Shown in pieces: positions 16,817 through 26,751 of a DNA stretch of 64,000 nucleotides. This stretch comes from Mycolicibacterium sp. GF69 (GTDB lineage: Bacteria; Actinomycetota; Actinomycetes; Mycobacteriales; Mycobacteriaceae), in NCBI RefSeq assembly GCF_003284965.1, contig NZ_QMEW01000013.1:1-64000 (forward strand). The letters run 5' to 3'. The notes beneath the pieces were generated by a model. It searched no databases. It was not told where the DNA came from and saw only the letters and a program-made list of their open reading frames with translations. A program made the position numbers and the translations under genes. Position 1 is the first letter of the stretch. Every line of letters begins with the position of its first letter.

Positions 16817-17431
16817 GTGTCCCGCCCTGGAATCGTGCGTTCACCGACGACCCTCGTGATACTGGCGCTGCTCTTCGAGGCGCCCATGCACCCATACCGG
16901 ATGCAGAAGCTGATCAGCGAACGCGGCAAGGACAAGGTGGTAAACATTCGAAGTCGCAATAGCATTCAGCAGACAGTGACCAAACTCGAGCGCTCTGGAC
17001 TGATTGAGGCGAGCAGCACGGAACGTGAGGGCAGCTACCCACAGAGAACCGTCTATGCGCTCACCTCGGCCGGCCGATCGGAGTTATTGGATGGTCTGCA
17101 CCGCCTGCTGTCGACGCCTGCGCGTGAGTTCCCGTTGTTTCCCGCAGCGTTGTCGTTCATGTCCGTCACCACCGTCGAGTCGGCTGCATCCATGCTGCGA
17201 TTGCGCCGGGAGGAACTCGGCCGGCGCGTCGCAGAGCAATCCGCGGCGATGAAGAAAGCAGAAGAGTACCTGCCCCCGGTGTTCCTCATCGAGGAGGACT
17301 ACATGCTGTCAATCCAAAAAGCGGAGATCGCCTGGATCGAACGCACGTTGCGGGCAATGGAAACCGGATCGCTGAGTTGGGATACCACGGAACTTCTCGG
17401 CCATGGCCAGCACGACCGTCCTGGGCGTTGA
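16817..17431 (+). CDS. PadR family transcriptional regulator
   Basis: 204 residues. The N-terminal winged helix is typical of PadR: LVILALLFEAPMHPYRMQKL, then IQQTVTKLERSGLIEASS and a wing TVYALTSAGRSEL. The C-terminal half (MLRLRREELGRRVAEQSAAM) is a helical dimerisation region. GTG 16817 start. The inverted repeat just upstream is a plausible operator for autoregulation and for control of the divergent membrane protein gene. The ligand is unknown. Confidence 0.88.
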   Translation: MSRPGIVRSPTTLVILALLFEAPMHPYRMQKLISERGKDKVVNIRSRNSIQQTVTKLERSGLIEASSTEREGSYPQRTVYALTSAGRSELLDGLHRLLSTPAREFPLFPAALSFMSVTTVESAASMLRLRREELGRRVAEQSAAMKKAEEYLPPVFLIEEDYMLSIQKAEIAWIERTLRAMETGSLSWDTTELLGHGQHDRPGR

Positions 17432-17525
17432 CTCTGCGCGGGTGTCGCGAATGTGCGAGTACGCGTCGAGAATGGATGCCCTCAGCGCAGTGGACGCCCC
17501 TCGGGAGAATATTTGCTCCGAACGG

Positions 17526-17564
17526 CAGGAAGCCTGCCGTTCGGGGGAAACGGCAGGCTTCCTG
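17526..17564. terminator. 16-bp perfect hairpin between convergent genes
   Basis: CAGGAAGCCTGCCGTT (17526-17541) pairs perfectly with AACGGCAGGCTTCCTG (17549-17564) around a 7-base loop. The left arm can instead fold on itself (GAACGGCAGG-AAG-CCTGCCGTTC, 17519-17542), so two hairpins compete. It separates the PadR and antigen 85 genes and should stop transcription in both directions. Confidence 0.75.
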
Positions 17565-17587
17565 GTGGGTGGATCTAGGCGGTGCTG

Positions 17588-18721
<1,134 letters not shown>

Positions 18722-18784
18722 TTACGACTCAGCGAGGACTCACAGACGCCCGAAAACCGGTGTTACCTGTGGGAATAGAGTTAC

Positions 18785-20038
18785 TTATGTGACGTCCGCC
18801 CTCGGGTCGGACACGCCTGGCCACAGCCGGTGGAGCTGGCTGACATGCTGCGGACCCAGCTCGCTCAGAGACGTCACGCCCAGGAGCCGCATTGTGCGGC
18901 TGACCTGCTGCGAAAGGATATGGATCGCCCTGTCGACACCGGCCTCACCACCGGCCATCAGACCGTAGAGGTACGCACGACCCACGAGGGTGAACCGCGC
19001 GCCGTGGGCGATCGCCGCGACGATGTCCGCACCGGACATGATGCCGGTGTCCAGCAAAACTTCGACGGTGTCTCCGAGCTCCGCAGCCACGCGCGGAAGC
19101 AGGTGAAACGGCACAGGCGCGCGGTCGAGTTGACGGCCACCGTGATTGGACAGCACGATGCCGTCCACGCCGAGTGCGGCCACAGCCCTGGCATCATCGA
19201 GTGTCTGAATCCCCTTGACCACCAACTTGTTCGGCCACTGGGTTTTGATCCACGCCAGATCCTCGAAAGTCACCGTCGGGTCGAACATCGTGTCGAGGTA
19301 CTCGGCGACGGTGCCCGGCCATCGGTCCAGCGACGCGAACGACAGCGGTTCCGTGGTGAGCAGGTCAAACCACCACCGCGGATGGGGGACCGCGTCGAGC
19401 ACGGTGCGCAGCGTCAGGGTCGGCGGGATCGACATCCCGTTGCGGGTGTCGCGCAGGCGCGCACCGGCGACCGGGACGTCGACGGTCACGAGCAAGGTGT
19501 CGTAACCCGCGTCCGCGGCGCGCTCGACGAGCGCCAAGGACCGGTCCCGATCTTTCCACATGTACAGCTGAAACCAGTTGCGCCCGTAGGGGTTAGCTCT
19601 CTTGACATCCTCGATGGAGCTCGTGCCCAGCGTCGACAGCGAAAACGGAATCCCGGCGCGGGCTGCGGCACGAGCGCCCGCGATCTCGCCCTCGGTGTGC
19701 ATCAGCCTGGTGAAGCCGGTCGGTGCGATTCCGAACGGCAGGGCGACCTGGCCGCCGAGCACTGTCGCGCTGGTGTCCACGACCGAGACGTCACGCAAAA
19801 TCGTCGGATGAAACTCGATGTCGCGGAACGCTTGTCGCGCACGCGCCAGTGAGATCTCTTCCTCGGCCGCACCGTCGGTGTAGTCAAACGCCGCCTTCGG
19901 GGTGCGCCGTTTGGCGAGCCGCCGCAGGTCGTCGATCGTCAAAGCCGCAGCCAGCCTGCGTTGTGTCGCATTCAGTTGGGGGCGCCGGAACTGCAGCAGC
20001 GGCGCCAACTCGCGGAGGCGAGGAACGCGGCGCGTCAC
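18785..20038 (-). CDS. lldD2: FMN-dependent L-lactate dehydrogenase LldD2
   Basis: About 417 residues of the alpha-hydroxyacid oxidase/dehydrogenase family, which oxidises L-lactate to pyruvate and feeds the respiratory chain. Family landmarks include [65 protein letters not shown], the active-site [12 protein letters not shown] and [18 protein letters not shown] near the end. It closely follows the LldD2 (Rv1872c) sequence pattern. GTG 20038 gives [13 protein letters not shown], matching the known N-terminus and leaving about 76 bases for promoters; the frame is open to 20086. Confidence 0.93.
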   Translation of the reverse strand: MTRRVPRLRELAPLLQFRRPQLNATQRRLAAALTIDDLRRLAKRRTPKAAFDYTDGAAEEEISLARARQAFRDIEFHPTILRDVSVVDTSATVLGGQVALPFGIAPTGFTRLMHTEGEIAGARAAARAGIPFSLSTLGTSSIEDVKRANPYGRNWFQLYMWKDRDRSLALVERAADAGYDTLLVTVDVPVAGARLRDTRNGMSIPPTLTLRTVLDAVPHPRWWFDLLTTEPLSFASLDRWPGTVAEYLDTMFDPTVTFEDLAWIKTQWPNKLVVKGIQTLDDARAVAALGVDGIVLSNHGGRQLDRAPVPFHLLPRVAAELGDTVEVLLDTGIMSGADIVAAIAHGARFTLVGRAYLYGLMAGGEAGVDRAIHILSQQVSRTMRLLGVTSLSELGPQHVSQLHRLWPGVSDPRADVT

Positions 20039-20114
20039 GATCGCGTGCCGGTTCGCCGACGGTCGGTGGTGGTCATTGAATCGCACAGACTAGCTTGCGA
20101 GACTGGCTGATGAG

Positions 20115-20372
20115 ATGGCTAGCGACAAATCCGCCATTGCCGGCGAGGCGTTCGACCTGCAGCGCTTCGTCGACGCTCAGGAGCGCGTTTACGACACCGT
20201 GCTGGCCGAACTGCGTGCCGGTCGCAAACGTAGCCACTGGATCTGGTTTGTTTTCCCGCAGCTCCGCGGGCTCGGCAGCAGTCCGATGGCGCAGCGGTAC
20301 GGAATCGCATCGCTGGAGGAAGCGCGGGCCTATCTCGCCCATGGGGTCGAACGTCTCAACGCGGCGCGATGA
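20115..20372 (+). pseudogene. DUF1810 gene (Rv1873-like), C-terminally truncated
   Basis: 85 residues. The N-terminal half is a good DUF1810 match (FDLQRFVDAQERVYDTVLAE, SHWIWFVFPQLRGLGSSPMA, LEEARAYLAH), but related proteins have about 145 residues and continue for some 60 more after AYLAH. Here the frame ends in GVERLNAAR and then overlaps the convergent GH13 gene by 17 bases. The missing part is not seen in the other frames nearby. Rv1873 follows lldD2 in M. tuberculosis, so this is the expected gene cut short at a synteny breakpoint. It may be a remnant or a shortened functional protein. Confidence 0.65.
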
Positions 20373-21648
20373 TCAGCCAGCCGTGCGGACCTACTTCCGT
20401 CGCGGTGACGACGTTCGCCGGCGGGGCGCCCGATCCGGCGAGCACCTCTCCCTGGTGCCACCCCAGGTCGGGCAGTGAAATAGGCAGCGGTTCGTCGTCG
20501 ATGTTGAGCGCGACGAGCAGCGCTTCGGACCCGGCGCGGGTTTCGTAGACATACTGGCGGTTGGTCAGTTGCAGCGATGCGGTGCGGGCGGTGTGCAGCC
20601 ACGCGTGGCGACGGCGCAACCCGATCAGATACCGGTGCAGGCGCAGTACGTCGTCACCGTGCCCGTCGACATCGACCGGGGGAGTGTCGAACTCCGGCCG
20701 CACGGCGTCGTCACCGCCGAACCGCTCCTCCTTGACACCCCGGTAGGCGAACTCGTCACCGGCGTACACGGTCGGCGTGCCGCCGGTAGTCATCTGCAGC
20801 ACCAGCGCGTGTTCGAGGTGGCGGAGGTCGTCGAGGCGGCTGGCGATCCGGGTCACGTCGTGGTTGCCGACGAACGTCGCGGGCACGAAGGTGTCGAGAA
20901 ATTCATTGTGCCGCAGCAGCGCCCAGTCCAACTCATGGAAGTTGCCGTCGTTGAGGCTGCTCCAGACCGCCTTCCACAGCTCGTACTGCGTCACCGAGTG
21001 GAAACCGGCCGTGCGTACCCGCTCGGCGTAGTCGCCGTGGATGACCTCGGCAAGAAAGTACGCATCGGGAAACTCCTCGCGGACCCGAGGAAGCACCTGG
21101 GCCCAGAACCGGTCGGCGACGGCATACGCCGCATCCAGGCGCCAGCCGTCGGCGCCGCGGCGCAGCCAGTGCGTCATCACGTCGACGACGTAATCGACCA
21201 CCGCCGGGTTGTCGTGGTCCAGTGCGACCAGATCGCCGTGACCCTCGAACGTGTCGACTTCGTTGCCGCGCTTGCGAAGCCACTCGGTATTGGGGAAATC
21301 CGTTCCGACATGGTTGAACACGCCGTCGAGCAGTAAGCGTAAGCCGCGACGGCGTGCCTCACCGACGAGCGTGTCGAAGTCGTCCTGCTCGCCGAGCCGC
21401 GGGTCGATGCGGAAGTGGTCGGTGGTGTCGTAGCCATGGGTGCGCGAGGAGAAGACGGGGCCCAACGCGATGCCCGACGCGCCGAGCTCGATCGCGTGGT
21501 CGAGCCAGTCGATGACACGGCGCAGGCGGTGCTGGTCGGGGCCGGGCGGCGGCTCGGCGGGATAGGCGCCCACGAACCCAAGCGGGTAGACGTGCCACCA
21601 GATCACGTGCTCGACCCAGTGCGGTTCGCTACGTGCCACTTCCGTCAC
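20356..21648 (-). CDS. GH13 alpha-amylase family glycosidase
   Basis: 430 residues of (beta/alpha)8-barrel. The four conserved GH13 regions are visible: DGVFNHVG (I), GWRLDAAYAV with the nucleophilic Asp (II), YFLAEVIHGDY with the acid/base Glu (III) and FVGNHDVTRI (IV). It begins WVEHVIWWHVYPLGFVG and ends with a short beta domain (LLVALNIDDEPL). The substrate is probably a maltodextrin or other alpha-glucan, acting in the cytosol as no signal peptide is seen. GTG 21648 overlaps the deaminase stop (GTGA), so the two are coupled; the frame is open further upstream but not conserved. Confidence 0.87.
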   Translation of the reverse strand: MTEVARSEPHWVEHVIWWHVYPLGFVGAYPAEPPPGPDQHRLRRVIDWLDHAIELGASGIALGPVFSSRTHGYDTTDHFRIDPRLGEQDDFDTLVGEARRRGLRLLLDGVFNHVGTDFPNTEWLRKRGNEVDTFEGHGDLVALDHDNPAVVDYVVDVMTHWLRRGADGWRLDAAYAVADRFWAQVLPRVREEFPDAYFLAEVIHGDYAERVRTAGFHSVTQYELWKAVWSSLNDGNFHELDWALLRHNEFLDTFVPATFVGNHDVTRIASRLDDLRHLEHALVLQMTTGGTPTVYAGDEFAYRGVKEERFGGDDAVRPEFDTPPVDVDGHGDDVLRLHRYLIGLRRRHAWLHTARTASLQLTNRQYVYETRAGSEALLVALNIDDEPLPISLPDLGWHQGEVLAGSGAPPANVVTATEVGPHGWLIIAPR

Positions 21649-22124
21649 GGCCGGAACTTCGCCTCGTAGAGAGACTTCATGGCATCGCTGAGCTCCGGAG
21701 CGGGCCCGTCCACCACAACTGCCGGGGCGACCGTCGTGATCGGCAGGGGCGCCACCGGCGGTGCGGGTGCACCCCAGTCGGACAGCCAACGAGTCAGCTG
21801 CGCCGCCGAGGCGGCGTACACGATGCGACCGAGCCCGACCCAGGCGTGGCCGGCCGCGCACATCGGACAGTGCTCGCCGGAGGTGTAGACGGTCGCCTCG
21901 GCGCGCTGCGCAGCGGTCAGGTTGGTCACCGCCCAGCCGACGATCGCGAATTCCGGATGACGGGTGTGGTTGCCGTCCTTGACCCGGTTGCGGTCCTCGA
22001 ACAACGTGCGGCCGGCACCGTCGACGAGCAGGGAGCCGAACGGTTCGTCACCGGCGTCGAGCGCTTCGCGCGCCAACTCTACGCAGCGGCCGAGGCGCGC
22101 GAGATCGTCGTCGCTGAGGGCCAC
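21645..22124 (-). CDS. Nucleoside/nucleobase deaminase (CDA superfamily)
   Basis: 159 residues. The zinc site is visible as HPEFAIVGWAV (H-x-E, with Pro in place of the common Ala) and GEHCPMCAAGHAW (PCxxC-type). The surrounding AREALDAGDEPFGSLLVDG and YTSGEHCPMC are typical of guanine/cytosine-type deaminases. The C-terminal extension with an AP-rich stretch ends SLYEAKFRP. The exact base or nucleoside is unknown. GTG 22124 is chosen because the upstream open frame overlaps the TPR gene. It follows that gene by 17 bases and overlaps the GH13 gene by 4. Confidence 0.85.
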   Translation of the reverse strand: MALSDDDLARLGRCVELAREALDAGDEPFGSLLVDGAGRTLFEDRNRVKDGNHTRHPEFAIVGWAVTNLTAAQRAEATVYTSGEHCPMCAAGHAWVGLGRIVYAASAAQLTRWLSDWGAPAPPVAPLPITTVAPAVVVDGPAPELSDAMKSLYEAKFRP

Positions 22125-22141
22125 CTGTCGAAGTCTACGGC

Positions 22142-23824
22142 TCAGCCGCAGCAGGGCCCGGAGACATCCAGCCGGCATGCGCACGAGGCGCGGATGGGTA
22201 CGTCGGCACGCGCCGCGGCCAGCGTGAGCTGTTGGTTGATGATCGCCGCCTCGGCATGGCGGCCCAGCCGCTGCAGACATTCGTGGTAGCCGTGCAGGCT
22301 CCAGACGTTGTTCGGGTGCTGACACGGCCGCGGCAAGGCGGGATCAAGTCCGAGGTCGGCGGCGTAGACGACGGCGGCCTCCTCGACGCGGTCCTGTTCG
22401 AGCAGCAGCGCACCGTAGGCGTGCCGGGTCGGCTGCATCCAGCCCCACGGCTCGTCGTAGGGCAGCGCGTCGTCGAGTTCGATCGCACGCCTCAAGTGCG
22501 CGAATGCAGCATCGTATTCACCTGCGCGGTAGGCGATCTCACCGTCGATCATTTCACCGGCGATCGCCAGGATGTCAATGACGGTGTTGTTGAACAGATA
22601 CCGGCTCTCAGGGATGCGACGACAGGCGGTCCGGAACGCCGCACGCTCGGCCCGGGCCTGCTCGAGGTTGCCCCTGGCGGCGTGCGCGACACCTCGCCCG
22701 TAGTGGATCGTCGCGGCGGTGCTGCAGTACAGCTCCGTATCATCGGGCAGCGGTTGGGCGATCAGTTCGTCCCAGCGGCCGAACCGGACCAGCACATGGG
22801 TGCGCAACGGCACGAAGGCTTCGAGCCAGTCGGCCATGGGCGGAGACTCGATCGCCAGCAGTTGCGGGCTCAGTTGTTCGGCGAGCTCATCGGCGGCCGC
22901 GAACGCGGCGTGCGAATTTCCCTCGAACATCGCCGAGTAGACGACGAAGTGCAAGTTGTGAGCGCGGTACAGCGAATAGAAGTTCAGCGGTCCCTCACGT
23001 TCGACGAAACGTCGATCGACTTGTGCCGCAGTCTGATTCGCTACCACCGAGGCGCGATAGTTCCCGCACAGGACATCGATGTGGCTGGGCATGTGCTGTA
23101 AGTGGCCGGCGTCTGGCACGAGGTCGCGCAACAGGTCCGCGGCGGGAAGCGCATCCTGCGGTGTTGCTGACATCTCCATCGTGTGCACGTACAGGTGCAG
23201 GACGCCGGGGTGGCTGCGGCCGACGTCGGTCAAAAGTGCGTCATCGAGAATTCGCTTGGCCGCCCTGACCCGAGAGCCCAGGGCGGGTTCGCCGGTCCTG
23301 GTGTCCCACAAAGCCCACGCCGTCACGTTGACCAGCGCGTCGGCGGCCAGCGCCTGTACGTCGACGTCGTCGGGGTAAGCCTGCGCCAGCGCGGCCATCG
23401 CATCGGCGTAGCGTGCGCCGCCGGCCTCGAGCGACCCGGTGTCGCTCGGGTCGTCGGTGGGGAAGCGGGCTTGCAGCGCCGTGATCAGGCCGCGTTCGAC
23501 CGCCGACGCGCGGTCGTTGACGGCCAGTGACAGCTCCATCCGGGCACGCGCCAACGACACGGCGGCATCGACGGAATCGAAGGCGTCCCAGCCCTTGTTG
23601 TAGTTCGGTCCGATCGCGTACGCCACTCCCCACCGGGCGATCGCCAATTCGGGATCCAGTTCGAGGGCTCGGTCGAAGCAGCGGATCGCTTCCTCGTGGT
23701 TGAACGCGTACGACCACACCATCCCGCGGTCGAACCACACCTGCGCCTGCGGCGACGGGCTCTCAATCGGGCGGTGATAGGACCCGAGGTCGTAGTAGGT
23801 GTCGTCCGCGAGCGAAATGCGCAT
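22142..23824 (-). CDS. Large TPR-repeat protein
   Basis: About 560 residues. TPR-like units recur along the chain, e.g. WSYAFNHEEAIRCFDRALEL with DPELAIARWGVAYA near the N-terminus and AYRAGEYDAAFAHLRRAIEL late in the protein. Between them a conserved histidine-rich section (HPGVLHLYVHTMEMS, LQHMPSHIDVL) is characteristic of a widespread bacterial TPR family without known function. The C-terminus has a Cys cluster (RASCACRLDVSGPCCG). No signal peptide is evident. It heads a three-gene operon with the deaminase and GH13 genes. ATG 23824 or GTG 23833 is the start. Confidence 0.82.
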   Translation of the reverse strand: MRISLADDTYYDLGSYHRPIESPSPQAQVWFDRGMVWSYAFNHEEAIRCFDRALELDPELAIARWGVAYAIGPNYNKGWDAFDSVDAAVSLARARMELSLAVNDRASAVERGLITALQARFPTDDPSDTGSLEAGGARYADAMAALAQAYPDDVDVQALAADALVNVTAWALWDTRTGEPALGSRVRAAKRILDDALLTDVGRSHPGVLHLYVHTMEMSATPQDALPAADLLRDLVPDAGHLQHMPSHIDVLCGNYRASVVANQTAAQVDRRFVEREGPLNFYSLYRAHNLHFVVYSAMFEGNSHAAFAAADELAEQLSPQLLAIESPPMADWLEAFVPLRTHVLVRFGRWDELIAQPLPDDTELYCSTAATIHYGRGVAHAARGNLEQARAERAAFRTACRRIPESRYLFNNTVIDILAIAGEMIDGEIAYRAGEYDAAFAHLRRAIELDDALPYDEPWGWMQPTRHAYGALLLEQDRVEEAAVVYAADLGLDPALPRPCQHPNNVWSLHGYHECLQRLGRHAEAAIINQQLTLAAARADVPIRASCACRLDVSGPCCG

Positions 23825-23903
23825 GCACGGCACGATAATTCACCCGCGCGGCGGTGGGGACAATTGCGAGCAGCCAGCCCGCAGCGCGTGGTTCGCTGCG
23901 CGG

Positions 23904-24989
23904 CTACGTCCGCGCCGCGATGATGCGGGTGACCAGCAGGTGGTAGAGCATGGCCAGAAACGTCAAGGTCCATGCCGCCAACGCCACCCAGCTTTCGAAG
24001 TAGCCGATTTTCTGCACGAGGGGTAGATGGTCCGCGTGTCCCAGGTAGTCCCCGCCCACGCCGTACATCCCGAGCGGAAACACCACGCTCCAGAGCGGGG
24101 CTTCATACCGAAGAGGAATTCGGTGGATCACGTGCCGCCAGATTCCGGCCGCCAGCAGCGGGGGTATCAACCAGGTGCCGAACGCCCAGAACAGGACCGA
24201 CGTTCCGCCGATCAGGCCCCGGGTGGCGGCGACCATCGGCGCATCGGCCATTTCGACGATGCGGGCGCCCGCCACGACGGTGATCGCGGTGGCCCCCATC
24301 GCGACCCAGTAGGGCGGGGTCAGGTCCTCCGGGCGCAGCGGATAGAGCAGCATCCGGGCGGCGACGAAAAGACCCGCGGCGCCGTACAGGAACACCCCCA
24401 CCGACCAGGAGAACACTGCCAGCAGCGCCAGTTCCCGATGCCCGCCCGCGACGACGGGTTGCAGTACCGCGGCGAGCACCGCGATGGACTGGCTGGCAAC
24501 CACCCAGATGAACCAGGTGCCGTTCGCGCGTTGAAGTACCGGCCGCTGCGAGCGGCCCAGCACCGCCGTCCACGGCACCACGTAACCCAGGACCAGCCAG
24601 GCCAGCGATGCGACCACCAGAAGCGTGAACGCGCCCGTGTGGTGACCGTCCAGCGCCAGTCGGGTGCCGAGCACACCGGTCGCGGCGACGAACGTGAACA
24701 AACCGAATGCACGACGCGGATCGGCGAGGTCGTCGGCGACGGCGCTGCGGAAGATCAACGTGCGCAACAGGTTCAATGCGATCAGTACGACGTAGGCGAC
24801 GCATGCTATCCACAGCAGCGCCACGGAGAGAACATATGCGCGGTGGCTGTGCATCGCGATCGACACGATGCCGCTCGCCATCACCAGCGCAAAGTATCCG
24901 GGATGAAGGGTCCGCACGCCGTCGCGCACGCCGGTGTGCGGTCCACCGTCACGGAGCGGAGTCAGGCCAGGGTCCCCTGCGGTCATCAC
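23904..24989 (-). CDS. SLAC1/TehA family anion transporter-like membrane protein
   Basis: 361 residues with about ten hydrophobic helices. HPGYFALVMASGIVSIAMHS at the start and IPLRYEAPLWSVVFPLGMYG near the end are signatures of the voltage-dependent anion channel/TehA (tellurite-resistance, C4-dicarboxylate) fold. Family members conduct small anions through a five-fold helical-hairpin pore. A short polar N-terminal tail of about 28 residues precedes the first helix. The substrate cannot be inferred and neighbours give little help. Confidence 0.87.
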   Translation of the reverse strand: MMTAGDPGLTPLRDGGPHTGVRDGVRTLHPGYFALVMASGIVSIAMHSHRAYVLSVALLWIACVAYVVLIALNLLRTLIFRSAVADDLADPRRAFGLFTFVAATGVLGTRLALDGHHTGAFTLLVVASLAWLVLGYVVPWTAVLGRSQRPVLQRANGTWFIWVVASQSIAVLAAVLQPVVAGGHRELALLAVFSWSVGVFLYGAAGLFVAARMLLYPLRPEDLTPPYWVAMGATAITVVAGARIVEMADAPMVAATRGLIGGTSVLFWAFGTWLIPPLLAAGIWRHVIHRIPLRYEAPLWSVVFPLGMYGVGGDYLGHADHLPLVQKIGYFESWVALAAWTLTFLAMLYHLLVTRIIAART

Positions 24990-25131
24990 CGAGACAAACC
25001 CCCTTCGCCCGACGGGCTCGATCGGCCGCGACGGCCGATAGTGCCTTTCGTCATACCATTCGTATCAACCGCGCGGTGGAAATCGCAGCAGGCAAATGAT
25101 GAGTTGATCGCTCTGGTGATGCGACCGGCGC

Positions 25132-25167
25132 GTTGCGGAGCTACTTCACAGTTGCGGAGCTACTTCA
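25132..25167. repeat. 17-bp direct repeat over a gene end
   Basis: GTTGCGGAGCTACTTCA occurs at 25132-25148 and again at 25151-25167, a 19-base period. The second copy contains the stop codon of the minus-strand membrane protein gene, so the copy beyond it looks like a recent duplication of that gene's last bases. Confidence 0.7.
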
Positions 25168-25599
25168 GAACTGTGCGGCGATGAATCCGGCGAGCAAGAT
25201 GCCGAATCCGCCCATTTCGCCGATGATGAGCAACACCATCGAGACGCGCAGGCTCGCGCTGGGATGCTCGAACTGGTTCGTGGTGTCTCGCAGCGCACCG
25301 TGCACGATGTAGGCAGCGATGGCCGCCACGAAGAAGAAGACCAAGACCATCGCAGCCGTCAAGTTCAGCCAAGTCGGCCATGCGCTCAGTTCGACGAACG
25401 CGGCGGTCAACAAAGTGGCGAAGGAGTAGAGAAGCGCAGCACGGTGGGCGATGTCCACGTAGGGGTGAGCGAGGTGCTCGGGGGAAGTGACCATTTCCCG
25501 GTACTTCCATACTCCCAAGGCGAGTGCCAGCATGAATATCAGGCCGGCTGCCAGCAGCGTCACCACCGTGTCGGTGCCCAAAGCCAGTCCCGCGTTCAC
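25165..25599 (-). CDS. Four-helix membrane protein
   Basis: 144 residues with four hydrophobic segments (TVVTLLAAGLIFMLALALGV, HRAALLYSFATLLTAAFVEL, LTAAMVLVFFFVAAIAAYIV, MVLLIIGEMGGFGILLAGFI). A conserved-looking HP..D motif (LAHPYVDIAHRA) lies after the first helix. GTG 25599 is supported by GAGG about 10 bases upstream and by its 4-base overlap with the nitrilase stop (GTGA), which indicates coupled translation. Function unknown. Confidence 0.8.
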   Translation of the reverse strand: MNAGLALGTDTVVTLLAAGLIFMLALALGVWKYREMVTSPEHLAHPYVDIAHRAALLYSFATLLTAAFVELSAWPTWLNLTAAMVLVFFFVAAIAAYIVHGALRDTTNQFEHPSASLRVSMVLLIIGEMGGFGILLAGFIAAQF

Positions 25600-26540
25600 G
25601 ACGCAATCCTCTTTCGTTCCCGTGCCGACATCACGTTGCGTTGATACCAACGCCGCCCGTGCCAACGCTGGTAGTGCCAGACTGCACTGGGCAATACGCC
25701 TCGTGTGTGCAGCCAGTAGCCGGGGCCTGGTTCGAGGGCGACTTCTTGGCGGCCGAGGGTGATTTCACCGAGAACGACGCCCTCCCCGTCTTCGGCACGC
25801 CGTTCGGCGATAACAACCCCGTCTCCTGTGGTGATCATCGTCGAACCTTCGAAGCGGCCACGGTATCCAAGGGGCAGCCATGGCATTTCGCAACTCAGCG
25901 GGCCCGCATGTGCTGCATGCAGTGTCGGGACGCCCAGGTATTGCGAAAATGTCGCCGCGGCCGCGCGAGCAGTCGCGGAATTGTTTCGCTCCAAGTGGTC
26001 GAACACCGTTCGGGGTCGCCATCTCGGAATCGACCACCACCCCGAGCCCGTCATCGCCAGATCGACGCGGCCGCGGAGACGCCGAACGGTTTGGGAGCGC
26101 ATCAACTCCCAGCAGACCGCTGCACCGACCCGGTAGTCGCCGAGATCGATCACCCCGTCGTCGTTCCCGCCGACGTAGAACGCGTTCTCCCACATGGTCG
26201 GTAGGTCTTTGTCATGACGACCGACCACCCCTCGTGGGTCGGCGAGCAGGTATGCGTTGCGCACATGGCCGTCGGGGTCGCGGCACAGAAACGAACCGCC
26301 GACCAACGCGCCGTGTCGCTTGGCGAGCCGGGTGAGGAGATCAGTTGCTGCACCATCTGGCGCAAGTGCCGCGTGGGCAAGCGACGGTGAGAATCCGATC
26401 CCGGTCGAGAAGAACTCGGGCAATGCGATGATCGCTGCACCAGCCTGACCCGCCCGATCGGTCAGTCGTTCGCACGCAGCAAGATTGCTCTGGACGTCGC
26501 CGAGCACCGCCTCCAGCTGGATAGCCGCTGCCAAGACCAT
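25596..26540 (-). CDS. Carbon-nitrogen hydrolase (nitrilase superfamily)
   Basis: 314 residues. The Glu-Lys-Cys triad is recognisable: Glu in IIALPEFFSTG, Lys in RHDKDLPTMWE and Cys in VGAAVCWELMRSQ. Members hydrolyse nitriles, amides or N-carbamoyl compounds with a covalent thioester intermediate. The C-terminal 40 residues (GVLPSAVWHYQRWHGRRWYQ) are aromatic and basic, beyond the core fold. The gene is coupled to the downstream four-helix membrane protein. The 211 bases after the FUSC gene upstream hold no convincing gene. Confidence 0.87.
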   Translation of the reverse strand: MVLAAAIQLEAVLGDVQSNLAACERLTDRAGQAGAAIIALPEFFSTGIGFSPSLAHAALAPDGAATDLLTRLAKRHGALVGGSFLCRDPDGHVRNAYLLADPRGVVGRHDKDLPTMWENAFYVGGNDDGVIDLGDYRVGAAVCWELMRSQTVRRLRGRVDLAMTGSGWWSIPRWRPRTVFDHLERNNSATARAAAATFSQYLGVPTLHAAHAGPLSCEMPWLPLGYRGRFEGSTMITTGDGVVIAERRAEDGEGVVLGEITLGRQEVALEPGPGYWLHTRGVLPSAVWHYQRWHGRRWYQRNVMSARERKRIAS

Positions 26541-26751
26541 AGCGAGACGCTAACACGCAGGGCAAATGCGCCCTCAGCCGCACTGCGCGGAAATACCTTG
26601 CCTCCGTTTGTATTCGCCTGAGCTCAAAAGGCTGCACACGCGACCGGCAGTTCGGCAACCATACGAGAACGTGTCTCGGCGCTGATCCGCGACCACGTCC
26701 TCGGCGAGGTTGCCGACGACGAAGACGTGAAGGTGGGAGCCGAAGGTGCGC

